64,000 nt of DNA, from NCBI GenBank assembly GCA_963855995.1, contig OY979720.1, positions 17,318,430-17,382,429 on the forward strand, in the 5' to 3' direction. Origin of the DNA: Muricea muricata. Taxonomy: Eukaryota; Cnidaria; Anthozoa; Malacalcyonacea; Plexauridae. The notes below the pieces were generated by a model. The model was given only the letters and a program-made list of their open reading frames with translations, was not told the origin of the DNA and did not search any database. Of this stretch, positions 47,162-58,679 are shown in pieces. The translations under genes were made by a program, and so were the position numbers. Within the stretch, counting starts at the first letter, position 1. Every line of letters begins with the position of its first letter.

Positions 47162-50100
47162 TTACTGTAAAATGCAAAATGAACTTTTTTGTTGAGTCGA
47201 AGGTCTTGCAGGAATCTCGTTGTTGGCATATTGGACTACGCCAGCCTTGAGTACTTGCTGAAATGATGTTAAGGATTCAATACCAAACAATACATTAGAG
47301 CGATTACAAATCCTACACAATAGACACTGACATTATATAATAAAAAGAACAAATAAATTATTAACTCAGTTTATTAACATCGTTTTTAGCAGATTTGATC
47401 ATTTTTGGGTTGTTTTTGTTCTTCAGTCCAATGACTTAGTAAAGGCACCCAAGTTTTGATTATACGAGATTTGTTCCAAATGGGGGTGCAACATCGAAAT
47501 CCTTGACAGCCCTGATTCATTTTTTCTTATTCCGAAATTGAGAGGTTTGCAAAAGGATACGGTCGTTTTTTCCAGTTCGTTTTTCGTCAATCTAATTCCC
47601 AGAACATCTGCAGCAACTTTCTGGAAACAAAGTCTCACCTAGAAAGAATTATGACAGAGTTGATGTGGGGTGTAAGAAAGTAATTTTGAATTAATTGTAC
47701 GAGCACTGGATTTGTTAATTCACTCAGTTGTTCGTAATACCTTGAATTTCCATTATGAAATATTTGTATGATGTGAAATGTGCATAAACTCAATACTGAT
47801 AAATACAGCATTTTCTACCTGATCTCCAGATTTTGCTGACAAACAATGACTACAAAGAATAAGTTCAAAATAATTATCACGTTACAGTCTTCATTGAGAG
47901 ACCTGAGACAAACGCAGGGCTGTAAGCTGTTGCTGGGAGTTGGAATTTTTCAGATGATGACGTTCACTCAGAGGAGATTGTACGGTTTTGTTATGAAACG
48001 GTTAAAAGTTAAAAAGGCCAGCCTTATATCCTACCCTCTCATAGGTCATGGCTTTATAGGATACCCTAAAGGTCGAAATGTCGAGAGAGCACTGGGTTTC
48101 TCACTCACTGGGACTGTATCTACCTCACCAAATTTAGCTAAAGAGGGAGCGCGTAGCGCGACAATCATTACTCGCCCTTCGGGCTCACGCTTTAGCTAAA
48201 TTTGGTGAAGTAGATACAGTCCCAGTGAGTGAGAAACCCATGCTCTCTCGATATTTCGACCTTTAGAGTATCCTATAAAGCCATGACCCTCTCTCATAGC
48301 TAACCTTGTCATCCCATGATCCTGTGCAAACTTCGCATGCCGTTCCTGCTTCACAACACGCATATGTTCTAGATCACCTGAAAACATGTCATAAGAGTCA
48401 AAAGAAATTGTATATAATACAGATGCTTAAAGATCAGGTTCACAAATTACTGCTTTCTAAAAAGTATTTATATTTATTTCACAAGTTTGAATGAGCAATG
48501 CAAAACAAAACTTATCAGAAGAAAAATAGGAAATGAGTAGTGCTCTCTTTGACAAACCTTTGTTAGCAACGAGGGCAAAGCTTGGCAATGTATTGGGTTC
48601 TTTTCCCTTGAAACTACTTCTAACTGTCTCCCACCAGTCTTCAAGATTATCAAACGTGCTCTGGTTTGTTATATCGTAAACAAACAGAATAGCCTGCAAA
48701 AGGAGAGAGGTACAGTTGTAAATAACCCATTTATAGCATTCATATACACACAACCCCTTTACCTCACCATTCAACTGAATGTTACAGCTATGTGCCTTCA
48801 AGCACAAAGCGCAAACATTTTCGCGAGTTTTTACGTTTGTACCGTGACGTTTGCCCTTTGAAACGCAACGTATGCCATTATAATTGTTACTGTTTAAACT
48901 GAGTCCGTTTTGTATCATTTGAAATCCTAAACAAGCTTCTACGCCACGAAATTGGTATGTTTTATGATAAAAAATGTTAAAACGTGCATCAAAACACGAG
49001 ATAACATGACATTCGCAGTTGCAGAACTGTCCGGTTTTGCATCTAAATGGTTTCCGTTTCAAACGGCCAAACGTCACGTTACAAACGTAAAAAAGTCACG
49101 AAAATGTTTGCGCTTTGTGCTTGAAGGCAACATGACCATTCTTTTTGCAATTCGGTGGAGAAACACCTGTGGAATGAGGCCTTTACTCCTACCTGTGCCC
49201 CTGAGAGATAAGTCTCGATCATTTTACCACCAATAGTTTGTCCACCAATATCCCATAGCTGTATGGAGACATTTATATTACCTGCCACGAAGAGTGCATT
49301 TATTGGATAATGGACATCATAAAAAAATCGGTGTTTGTATAGATGTATACACAGTGAAAAAACCTACCTGCTAAAACAATCCTTTTTAAAAAAAAGTCCA
49401 GTCCTATTGTCTGTTTGTATGCTTGCTCAAAGTTTTCTGAAGTATATCTAACTGCTATTGATGTCTAAAAATTAGGAAGGCAGGCAAATTGTAACTTTTA
49501 TACAATCATGGAGTACAGCTATGATGGAAAGATCAGCTACGGGCTGTTCCCAAACCAGCTCTGTCTGTAGAGTGAACCAAAGTACATGGCAAAATGCCAA
49601 CTCAAAGTCAACATATCCATAATAAAATACTTTGATCTTACTGCTTTCCAGCTTGTGGAGTATGGCATTTTCAACAAGATCTAGGCTAACTTGTGATGCT
49701 AAAATGAAGCCAAGTCACTTGCCATAAAATGTATAAATTTGTAGCGGATTGAACTTTTTACACCATGTGATTTGGCCTCATTTCAACATTGCGCATTTTT
49801 GTTACATTGTACAGATCTTAGGTGTGCAAGATATATTCGTTTGTGCAGTTTTTGAGAGTATTCTGTATCAATTAACCGAGTGTTTGACTGTTTGTCAATT
49901 AATACCCAATAGCCCCTTCGTTTTTACCCCTTGTTTGTGACAAGCAAACATGAAAACACCGCTTAACAATGACGCTTCATAGTGTTGTTGTTCTGCATTG
50001 TATATTGCTCCCTCAAGAGCTTTTAACAGCGTTTTCGTGCGAGAGAAAACATTGACAACGCAGGAGTGTATTGTTTTGTATTGAAACCAAGCATTGAAAA

Positions 50101-50211
50101 AAAAAATCAAACGCTTGTGAACAGCACTTCTACCTTTCCCGCCGTACCATCTCCGACTAAAACAAATTTAAGCTGGTGCTCAGTCGTTTGTTCATCCTCG
50201 GAGTCGGACAT
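47162..50211 (-). CDS. RAB28: RAB28 small GTPase (8 exons, complete)
   Basis: RAB28 is a divergent Rab that works at cilia and in photoreceptor outer-segment shedding in vertebrates. Exons in transcript order: 50211-50134, 49464-49368, 49281-49193, 48693-48558, 48377-48305, 47849-47819, 47638-47561, 47257-47162, giving 225 aa (human 221). Nucleotide-binding motifs: P-loop GDGTAGKTS, switch region YKQTIGLDFF, G3 WDIGGQTIGGKM, G4 NKGDLEHM and G5 SAK. The RAB28 hallmark DIGGQ (not DTAGQ) is present. The C-terminus is CILQ, a CaaX box predicted to be farnesylated, in contrast to the double-cysteine ends of typical Rabs. Exon 6 is a 31-nt microexon holding the SAK motif. All exon phases join. Introns carry two fold-back elements. 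Confidence 0.95.
48034..48299. mobile_element. Fold-back element, copy 1, in RAB28 intron 5
   Basis: The inner core (about 48099-48233) has ends TCTCACTCACTGGGACTG and CAGTCCCAGTGAGTGAGA and continues as an inverted repeat through TTTAGCTAAA. Its centre is GGGAGCGCGTAGCGCG...CGCCCTTCGGGCTC. Outside the core a second inverted repeat of about 65 bp continues (TCATGGCTTTATAGGATAC and its complement). The whole is a 266-bp palindrome. Its right edge ends 5 bp from the donor of RAB28 exon 5. The core recurs at 58264-58414. Confidence 0.85.
48798..49126. repeat. Inverted repeat with about 75-bp arms in RAB28 intron 3
   Basis: The left arm CCTTCAAGCACAAAGCGCAAAC (from 48798) is inverted at the right as GTTTGCGCTTTGTGCTTGAAGG (to about 49128). 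ACGTTTGTACCGTGACGTTTG and GTTTCAAA segments also pair. The loop is about 175 bp. The 206-residue minus-strand ORF across it is a mixture of the RAB28 exon and this element. Confidence 0.7.
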
Positions 50212-50910
50212 TTCATTGAGAAAACTCCAATGTTTATATATGTTTATGTACCGTTAGCCGGCCGCCATGTTTCCAAGGTACGGTGCTGTGGATATCTCGC
50301 TACATAGGGGGATATAGTAACTAAAGCTAAGTGGAAGCACAACTGTTGTTTTGAGTTCTTGGTCTCATCTTTTGGGATAAAGACCGAAAAATTCGCTGTT
50401 TCTAAAGCACGGAATTGTTTCCAACTGCAGTTTGGTAAGTTTCTGTGGCGTATTTACTGTTTTAAAGAGGTTTTAGTGATTGTAACAAAGTATTTTGACA
50501 ACTTAAGACCGAACCTGGCGAATTCCGGACGATTCCGAAGAAAGCACGATTGCTCGGAGATTATCATTGATAAAAACAAACAACGTATAAAAATCACGTA
50601 AGTGTCTTTTGCACGAATAATCGCCCAGTGTATATTCTTTGTATATCTTTATATAAATCGCTCTATTTTGAAAGTGTGATAAAATTACTGAAGTATTTTG
50701 AAAATATATCCAAGTAATTTCGCTTGGCGAGAGTTTCCGAACAATTCCGATTGGCTTCGGCAATGCTACGTCATCACAGCCATTGATACCTCATGGTCGA
50801 ATCATGTTTCGAATTGAAAAGAACGGAATGGAAAGTGGATTTGTAATTTATGAATGAGTAAATGGTTTCTTAGGATATTTAAATCAATAATTATAATTCT
50901 TGCAAGAAAT
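50212..50910. promoter_or_regulatory. Divergent spacer between RAB28 and MOGS
   Basis: The start codons of RAB28 (minus) and MOGS (plus) are 699 bp apart. Both promoters and 5' UTRs must lie here. The stretch is AT-rich with no canonical TATA placement I would defend. Confidence 0.4.
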
Positions 50911-53900
50911 ATGGCGCCTCGAAAAAGACAATCCGACAGGAATGCAAAGCATCAAACTGGCAAAAAGTCCAAGGGTTCTTCTACCAAAAGCAAGTTTAGA
51001 CGAAAGCTGCCTAACACATCAACAATGTTGATCCTAGCTGTGATATTTTTATGCTCCATCGTAGTCGGTTATGCATGGTGGAGACATTATGTACGAAGTC
51101 GGCTGTACACGCCAATTGTGGCACGGCGGATGACGTCAAGGTCTGAGCTGGGTGATATGGGTGATATTAGAAGGTGGGTATTTGTCAATCTTGATTCCAT
51201 TCCCGCCATGAACACACCAGTTTGTCACAAGTTCAGCTTGTATATAAGTATAATGTATATATATAAGTTTAAACTTCTAGTTGAATCCTGTTTGTATCAG
51301 TCACTCTTAGGTAATGTCATGAGTTACATTCATTTACCAATATATTATTAATGCATACATGTAACATGCTGTACATCACTATTGTTCACTGCAGGGTGCC
51401 CCCAAAGGTTGACACCCCCCCCCCCACTCTAAACAGACACACTTGCCTATAAGAATGTGCACTGAAAATGTGCCCTCGATTGTGATGTTTAAAGCAAAAT
51501 GCCGCCGCTGATCTTGTTCATGAACTCAGGTCATATAACAGCTGTGTGTTGCATGAACTGTATCTATATGTAGCATGAAAACTTAACTTGATAAGACCGT
51601 ACTTAGTTTACTAGTAACTGGTCCTAAATTTTAGACCTGAATGAATGTAATATGTGATCTAGTCTTCCCCACATCTCATCATATTAATACTTTCTCCCTG
51701 TGCTGTGGCTTCTCAACACACCTTTTGACCAAAGATAGTTTAAATATATTGTAACTGTCTTATAATTTCCCCAATCCTCAGAACCTTTCCAGTAAATTGT
51801 ATTAGATATATTTTATTTTAGGTTTTGGGGTTCATATCGCTCCAATCTGTACTTTGGCCTTCGGACTCGCAGTCCGAGCTCTCTTATGTTGGGCCTTATG
51901 TGGTTCTCAGGCCAGTCGCACGATGGCAATGTTCACATTAGGCATACATGTGAGCAGAGCGATAGACTGCCGAGATATGGCTGGATGAGACATGATGGAA
52001 TCAATTTTGGAATGCAGGAGATTGTTGATTATGGCTACATTTTGAACACGGATTTTGTTAAGAGAAGTGGTGGCGACCATGGTGGAGACTGGAGTGCTCG
52101 AATCACTGGCCAAGTGGTGGAAAACGTTGGCAAACAAGTTAGTGGTAGCATTCTTTCTTTAAATAATAAAGTTGTCTGGCATTTTAGACAGAGTAAAACA
52201 TAAAGGAAGGCTTGTTAGGTATTGTTACAGTGTGTCTACCATAACTGGGACTACTTTGATACCTCTTATGTATAGTCCACCATGATGGTCGGTGGGGAGG
52301 TTTTCAGTTGCAGCAATAAAAGCGTTCCAAAAATATTTGACTAGTTCATTTCCGCAAGTTTAGCAGTTGCTCTGAGCAATTCCTCCCATGATTCCTCAAA
52401 TTTTGAAAAGTTTGTTGAAATGTTGACGACCTGTTTATTGACCAATCAGAATGATCGCGAATAAGATATAGCATTCTGATTTGTCAATTTACAGGAAGTT
52501 GTGAAAATTTTTAGGAACTTCTTCAAAACTTTGAGGAATTGATCAGAGGAACTGCTAAACTTGAGCAATTAAATATGGTCAATTAAATATTTTCGGAATG
52601 CTTCTATTGGTGCGACTGTTAATATGGAAGCATGCTGCCTAAAGGCTGAGAACAGGCTGTCAGTGTATGACCATTACAGTTTATGATATATAATAGTTGG
52701 TTGGTTGACTTTCAAATTTTATGCTTGGTACTAGTATGCTTATTTTGAAATTGACATTGTTTTTGCGCTATACTGTTTGATTAATGCGTCATTTTGAACG
52801 ATTTTCTATTTTTGTTTATCAGTGTGATTGGTTAGTGGTGTCTACAGTGGCAACAATTATAACAGATGCCCTGTAATGGAACTGAAATATACCCTGTACC
52901 TTCAACAAAGTTAACTAAGCAAGCTAATTCTCAGCAAATTGAAACAATATTTCGCGTTTACCATTGCTGGTTGCTGCATGAAGCATTAAGTTATGATTAC
53001 AATTGAAAGCACAGTCTCGTAGGCAAACTGGCATTGCACAACTAAAGCCTTTCATGCAGGATTTACGATTATTGTTTTACTGTAAAAGGAATTTTATTTT
53101 GATTGTTTTAATATGTTTGCTTAGAATCAACGAGTATCTGTGATGTTCTACGTCATGAACGACGGTCCTGGAAGATTGGTACCGGAGACCCAAAGCGGAA
53201 TACTTTCTTCAGTCTCGGGGAACAGCCCCGAACTAGGAAGTTATAAAATCTCTTTCTTTGACGGCGAAAAAAACCTGTTGTCCACATACTTGAGCACTCA
53301 CTTGGACAAAGTACACAAGGCTAAAGATGTTGTCATGGAAAATTTGCGCCATTTTAAGGTGGGAGAAAAGGGAAAGATGCAGTTACTTGGTTTGTCTGGA
53401 AGAAGAATGAGCGGCGAGAATGAAAACAAGGATGAGAATTTTGTCGTGTTTAGTGGCGTATTTGAACTGCCTTTTACGCTCGAGATTGCTTTTGAATCCG
53501 GTAGCATGAAAGATAGGATAAACCAACTGAAAGGCTCGGTCTTCCAAGAGAATCTCATGAAATACAGCGACTACTTTGAGAAGAAATTCGAACAAAAGTT
53601 CAAACTTCGCAAGAATGGATACAGCACAGATGAGATTTTGTTCGCCCAAGCGACGCTTGGCAACGCTATCGGTGGTATCGGCTACTTTCATGGCAAATCA
53701 CTGGTCATCTCCGATCTTATTAAGGAACCGGTTGATTACTGGGAGAGTTCCCTGTACACGGGCGTTCCATCCAGGTCGTTCTTCCCGAGAGGATTTCTCT
53801 GGGATGAGGGATTCCATCAGCTGCTGATCAGCCAATGGGATAGTACCATCAGCACAGATGTCATTGGATATTGGCTGGACCTGATGAACATTGAAGGTAA

Positions 53901-55240
53901 TGTTCCCTTGTATTTAAAGCCGGTTCACGCATTTGACGGAAAAACAAAAAAGGCGGCCAAACCACATACGAACATAGCAATGATGTGAATTTAAAGTTTT
54001 GATTGCTGGATTACTCAGTTGCGTTTTATATTCATGTTAATTTGTGCGAATTGGTTGACGAAAGATTAGGCTGGATTCGATATTTGTTTTTGTTACTGCG
54101 GTGTCTTCCCAACTTTAAGTTTCAAAAATGGGACTTGACAAAAGTATGTTTGATTTGATTTTAGGCTGGATCCCACGTGAGCAGATCTTAGGTGATGAAG
54201 CGCGCACGAAGGTGCCGGCAGAGTTTGTGGTCCAACACAACAAGAAAGCGAACCCTCCCGCGTTATTCCTGCCTATCAAAGCCATGCTTCAGAAGGGTTT
54301 GCTGGATGGCGACTACACGCGCAAGCTCTTCCCTCGTCTTCGCGCTTGGTACAACTGGCTGAACACAACGCAGGTCGGTAAAGCGCCATCTACCTACCGT
54401 TGGCGAGGTCGGGATGAGACAACGGACAAGGAGTTGAATCCAAAGACCCTCACCTCTGGGCTTGATGATTACCCGCGCGCCTCTCACCCTTCGGCCAACG
54501 AGCGCCATCTTGATTTGCGCTGTTGGATGGCTTTTATATCCGGAGTCATGGCAGACATCACCGAATCAATTGGTAAACGTTCTAAACGCTACAAAGAAAC
54601 TTATGAGTATTTGAAAGACGAATCTGTCCTCACCGCATACCATTGGTCGGAGGAGACGAAAAGTTTTGCGGATTATGGAAATCACACTAAATACGTGACT
54701 CTACGTCAGGTTGCTACGAAACCAGGCTTGCCTATGAGGGTCGCTCGCACCGTGTACAAAACGGGTCCGCAGGAAAAGTTTGTTGATAACATTGGATACG
54801 TTAGTCTGTTTCCATTCCTCTTGCAGCTACTCGATGCGAACTCCAGCAAGTTGGGGGATACTTTAGAACACATTAGGAATCCTGATGAACTTTGGAGTGA
54901 CTACGGGATACGATCCTTATCAAAATCTGATTCGATGTACGGCAAACACAACACTGAACACGACGCGCCGTATTGGCGCGGAGCCATCTGGATTAACCTT
55001 AATTTCCTGGCCGTGCGCTCCCTGCATTACTACTCTCAAATCGAAGGACCTTACCAGAAGCTATGCGCGCAGTTGTACGAAGATTTGCGTAAGAATATAA
55101 TCAAGAATATCTTCGATAACTACCGTAGGACAGGTTATGTTTGGGAGAACTATGACGACAAGACCGGGGCGGGTAAGGGGTGCCACCCTTTCACGGGCTG
55201 GTCTTCCTTAGTTGTTTTAATGATGGGGGAAATGTACTAA
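50911..55240 (+). CDS. MOGS: MOGS, mannosyl-oligosaccharide glucosidase I (GH63)
   Basis: Glucosidase I removes the outermost alpha-1,2-glucose from Glc3Man9GlcNAc2 in the ER, the first step of N-glycan trimming. Exons are 50911-51173, 51822-52137, 53125-53896 and 54165-55240, giving 808 aa (human 837). It is a type II membrane protein: a basic cytosolic tail of about 38 residues, one membrane span (MLILAVIFLCSIVVGYAW), then the luminal GH63 domain. Family blocks are FWGSYRSNLYFGLRTRSP, RHTCEQ, GGDHGGDWSARI, RSFFPRGFLWDEGFHQLL, GWIPREQILGDEAR, NPKTLTSGLDDYPRASHP, ERHLDLRCW, FADYGNHT, GYVSLFPFLLQLLD, EHDAPYWRGAIWINLN and HPFTGWSSLVVLMM. These include the two regions carrying catalytic acidic residues in GH63. 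The ATG at 50911 is preferred to an in-frame one at 50854 because it starts the basic tail. Confidence 0.95.
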
Positions 55241-55340
55241 GGTTGTTTGGCAATTTAGGTTATAAATTTTAGTACAGAATAACTGTGTTTTGTATGCTTG
55301 TGTTTGTACTGTACGATTGTATATGCTTGTGTTTGCAGAC

Positions 55341-55346
55341 AATAAA
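55341..55346 (+). terminator. Candidate poly(A) signal of MOGS
   Basis: AATAAA lies 100 bp after the MOGS stop codon, a typical distance for a short 3' UTR. A second AATAAA overlaps a few bases on. Confidence 0.65.
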
Positions 55347-55664
55347 AAATAAACTGACCACGTGCAAAACTTTTTTGTTCTTCTTAAAATACCTTGCTTT
55401 CTGCATGTGCCTATATCAAAGGCTTTGAGCAAGTAGCAGAGGAAATCATCGTGCAATTATTGAAAGGCTTGAATCACTCAAAACTGACCAAATAAAATAA
55501 ATCACATGTCGATATGAATATGCCGGTACATTAGTGAAAGCACCCAGGAAAACGTCGTTTAAATCAAGGAAATAATTCATGTGAATTGTCACTCTGTTTC
55601 CGCCAAAAATAATTCTGTTTTCGCCACTCCTGCACACGTAGAAACGCACAAACTTGCAAACAAC

Positions 55665-56045
55665 TTTTAAGAAGTTTTTTCATAAGCTGTTGACAAGTTG
55701 TGTTCGCACTGCTTGTTTAAAGTTTTTAGAGCAAGTTTAGAACAAGACGTTAACAACTTGTAACAAGATTGACTATCAGACGTGTAACAAGGTTGTTCCA
55801 ACGAGACTGGTACTATCATGATATAACAACATTGTTACAGCCTTGTGTTGTCAACTTGCGACAATCTTGTTACAACAGGTCTGTATAACACAGTTGTTGG
55901 GACAACCTTGGAACGTGTCTGATATTACCGTCAAGCTTGTATGTTGCAAGTTATCAACAAGTTGTTCAAACCTGTTGACAGGTTGGCACGTGTTGTGTGA
56001 GCGCAACTTCTTCACGGCTTCTTGACAGATTTGCTACAAATTGTG
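55665..56045. repeat. Diverged dispersed repeat rich in CAAGTTGT
   Basis: The unit is full of short AACAAGTTGT and CAACTTG words. Its ends look loosely inverted: GACAAGTTGTGTTCGCACTGC on the left and GTGTTGTGTGAGCGCAAC on the right. It is probably a decayed transposon with no coding capacity. Similar words occur at 32440-32560. Confidence 0.45.
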
Positions 56046-56785
56046 AGGAGTGTAACCATACGTGCAATTTTTTTACCAAAGCTGCTTAGATTTGGTGGGA
56101 CCACCCCCTCCTGTTTTTAATGTTGCAAATCTTTAAAGCAGGGGTGTCCAAGCCCATCCAACTAGATCTGATAAAGACGTATACCAGATCTGGTCACACT
56201 GATTGTGAGATTGTATGTGTGTGTTCTTCAAAGTTGAGATAGTCAAACGGTTCAGAACATGCAGTCATGTGATCCTGTTCTATTCCGCCCCATTAGTATT
56301 GCGAAAGTCGGAAGTGCTTCGAACAGTAACTGGAGCAGCCTGAAATTTGTGTTCCAACTCGAGTTATCTTTTCTGTTTATTTCATATTCTGTGGTAAAAA
56401 TCGTATTCTTAAGATAAAATTTCATATTTCAATCTATAGAAATATTTACAGGTCTACGTAAAAACTCGCGTTTATTTAATTTATGTTTATTTATGTGATC
56501 GTTAATTTTAAGCACTACGTAATTTTTATTTATCCTTAATTAAAAAGACCTTAACTTATTTTATAAAACACTAACTCATTTATATCAAAATAAAGCCGAT
56601 AGGTAAACTAAAAACATCAGTGTGTTCTTGTTGTGTTCAGATATCTTCCATTCTGCGTTTATTTCATAATTTTTTTAACCGCGGAGACCAGATTTGCGTT
56701 AATATAATCATGTTTTAAGACCTAGAGGCAATCCCGGTTAATTTATGTCGCGTTAATAATGTGCAAAAACCTTTACCAGCAGACA

Positions 56786-57035
56786 ACTTAATAAAATATT
56801 AAAAAAAACATACCCCGAAGAACAACATCTCTTAAACTCAAGATACAGCTATAAAAAGACAACAGTTTTGCGGTGATATTTCGACTTATTCTTATTAGAA
56901 TTATTCTAGTTTGACAATGACTTTGAAATAAAGTCGAAATATCACCGAAAAACTGTTGTCTTGTTAATAGCTCATCTTGAGTTTACAAGGTGTTGTTCTT
57001 CGGAGTATGTTTTTTCTTATATTTAATAATGTGCA
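56786..57035. repeat. Long palindrome 3' of the BTB-SPRY gene
   Basis: The arms are about 105 bp each. Left pieces AACATACCCCGAAGAACAAC, AAACTCAAGAT, AGACAACAGTTTT and GGTGATATTTCGACTT are inverted on the right as AAGTCGAAATATCACC, AAAACTGTTGTCT, ATCTTGAGTTT and GTTGTTCTTCGGAGTATGTT. The loop is about 40 bp. Confidence 0.8.
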
Positions 57036-57214
57036 TCGTACGTTAATTTCCTATAATAAAATTAAGGTGCATCGTTTAATTATATGTCCGGTTCAGCCCT
57101 TCTCATACGGCGCGGGCACAGGTCGTTGTAACCAAGGTATTAAATGGAAGAAACTGGGTCATAACTTGGTTGAAACTTGATACTCCACAACGTGATGTCC
57201 ACGTGATGATTTTA

Positions 57215-58126
57215 TTAATCATTCATAATGCGTATTTTTTGGCCTCCCCCACTAAAATATACATTTAATCTCCAGTCAGTTTTGGACCTGGGAATATCCA
57301 TGAGAAATTCCTTACCAGTAGCCAAATGTAATGATAGCTTAGATGCATGGCAGTCCAAGACTAACGTAATTGTGTCATCTTGTTTGACCAGATTCCGGGG
57401 GGTTGGTGGATCATTGTCACTGGAAGGAGTAATTATGCCGTCCTTCCATACCACATGATGGTTTTTCCCCATTGCCCATCCGTAGGATCCAGGCCATTTA
57501 AATGAAGCATTGATTTTTTGCTGCGCAATGCCTCCTGTTGCTATGCCACAGAACATGGATTTTATATTATTGAAAGACTCAAACCTCAACTTAATGCGCG
57601 TTTCTCCCCGGCTGTAAAGATTGTTACCAAGAGCATATGTGAAACCTACACCTGGGCCAGTAACTGCAACTTGCCCGCTTTCTTGGAGAGTGACACCTTC
57701 GCTGTGCATATTAAATTTCTCTCTTACCACAGTCCCGCCATCAGAGTGCGCCACTAATTCATCACTTAAACCCAGATACTTAACAAGAATATTGAATTCT
57801 GTCTTCTGGTCTTCAGGAACGTTGGGCAATGGTGCGGGATCCTCTGGACTCGAAATTTTCTTCACGCGAAGATAATTCAGAATAACACTGAAATGTTGAG
57901 GGTTAAAATCAAGAAAGACGGCGCCATCTTGGTCACGCTGTACCGAATCTTCCCAGCGTCCTCTGAACATGGAAGCCAACAAGGAACCTTCTACTTGACA
58001 CAGTGTAGATCTTGTCGTTGTCATTTTAAGTCCACCGATGTTAAGATGTATTATATCATCGTCACGAACTGAAACTGTCGCCATTCTTTCCTTCTCTGTA
58101 TTGTAAGCTTCAACTTCCGCTTTCAT
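57215..58126 (-). CDS. BTB/T1 (KCTD-like) plus SPRY-like protein, single exon
   Basis: The ORF encodes 303 aa. Residues about 22-120 form a potassium-channel tetramerisation-type BTB domain (DDDIIHLNIGGLKMTTTRST, EGSLLASMFRGRWED, AVFLDFNPQHFSVILNYLR). Residues about 150-303 resemble a SPRY/concanavalin-like domain (SMFCGIATGG, KWPGSYGWAMGKNHHVVWKDG, TITLVLDCHASKLSL). The first 20 residues look like the end of a coiled coil. Such BTB-SPRY proteins may act as substrate adaptors for cullin ligases, which is inference. An in-frame TAG precedes the ATG, but a splice acceptor (GGTAG) also lies there, so an upstream exon cannot be excluded. No ortholog name is assigned. Confidence 0.82.
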   Translation of the reverse strand: MKAEVEAYNTEKERMATVSVRDDDIIHLNIGGLKMTTTRSTLCQVEGSLLASMFRGRWEDSVQRDQDGAVFLDFNPQHFSVILNYLRVKKISSPEDPAPLPNVPEDQKTEFNILVKYLGLSDELVAHSDGGTVVREKFNMHSEGVTLQESGQVAVTGPGVGFTYALGNNLYSRGETRIKLRFESFNNIKSMFCGIATGGIAQQKINASFKWPGSYGWAMGKNHHVVWKDGIITPSSDNDPPTPRNLVKQDDTITLVLDCHASKLSLHLATGKEFLMDIPRSKTDWRLNVYFSGGGQKIRIMND

Positions 58127-58160
58127 TCTTTTGAGGATTAACTACCTCACCTTCACCGTC

Positions 58161-58675
58161 CTCACGGGCGTTCTTTGTGGGTGACGTCAATATTTTTGGC
58201 ATGCGGTTGTTCATACAAATTCGTTATTTCTTCGTAAATAATCGTAACGTGTTCGTATTGAGACTATTCTCACTCACTGGGACTGTATCTACTTCACCAA
58301 ATTTAGCTAAAGAGGGAGCGCGTAGCGCGACAATGGACAATCATTACTCGCCCTTCGGGCTCGCGCTTTTGCTAACTTTGGTGAAGTAGATACAGTCCCA
58401 GTGAGTGAGAATAGACTTAAATATAATACCTTTTGCTAGTAAAGTTTAATATACCAAAACAGTACGTTTACGTCTAAGTCCACTGTGACATATTTGCTAC
58501 TTTGCTAGTGATATGAGTATGGGGATACACAAAACACGAGGGTACCCATATCACTGTGACACCGTTTTGCAATCCCAATACGAACACGCTACGACTATTT
58601 ACGAAGAAATAACGAATTTGTATGAACAACCGCATGCCAAAAATATTGACGTTACCCACAAAGAACGCCTGTGAG
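58161..58675. mobile_element. Fold-back element, copy 2, with 100-bp outer arms
   Basis: The outer arms (58161-58260 and 58576-58675) are about 93% identical inverted repeats containing GACGTCAATATTTTTGGCATG and CGTTATTTCTTCGTAAATA. Inside the left edge sits a core at 58264-58414 that matches the RAB28 intron core: CACTCACTGGGACTGTATCTAC ends, TTTAGCTAAAGAGGGAGCGCG and TCGCCCTTCGGGCTC centre. A 161-bp segment (58415-58575) separates the core from the right arm and has its own small inverted repeat. The outer arms share nothing with those of copy 1. Confidence 0.85.
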
Positions 58676-58679
58676 ATAG

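Larger units (their letters stand above)
55241..57214. other. Convergent intergenic region between MOGS and the BTB-SPRY gene
   Basis: No gene was recognised. It contains a diverged repeat rich in ACAACTTG and CAAGTTGT (about 55665-56045) and a palindrome at 56786-57035. The rest is AT-rich. Confidence 0.55.
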
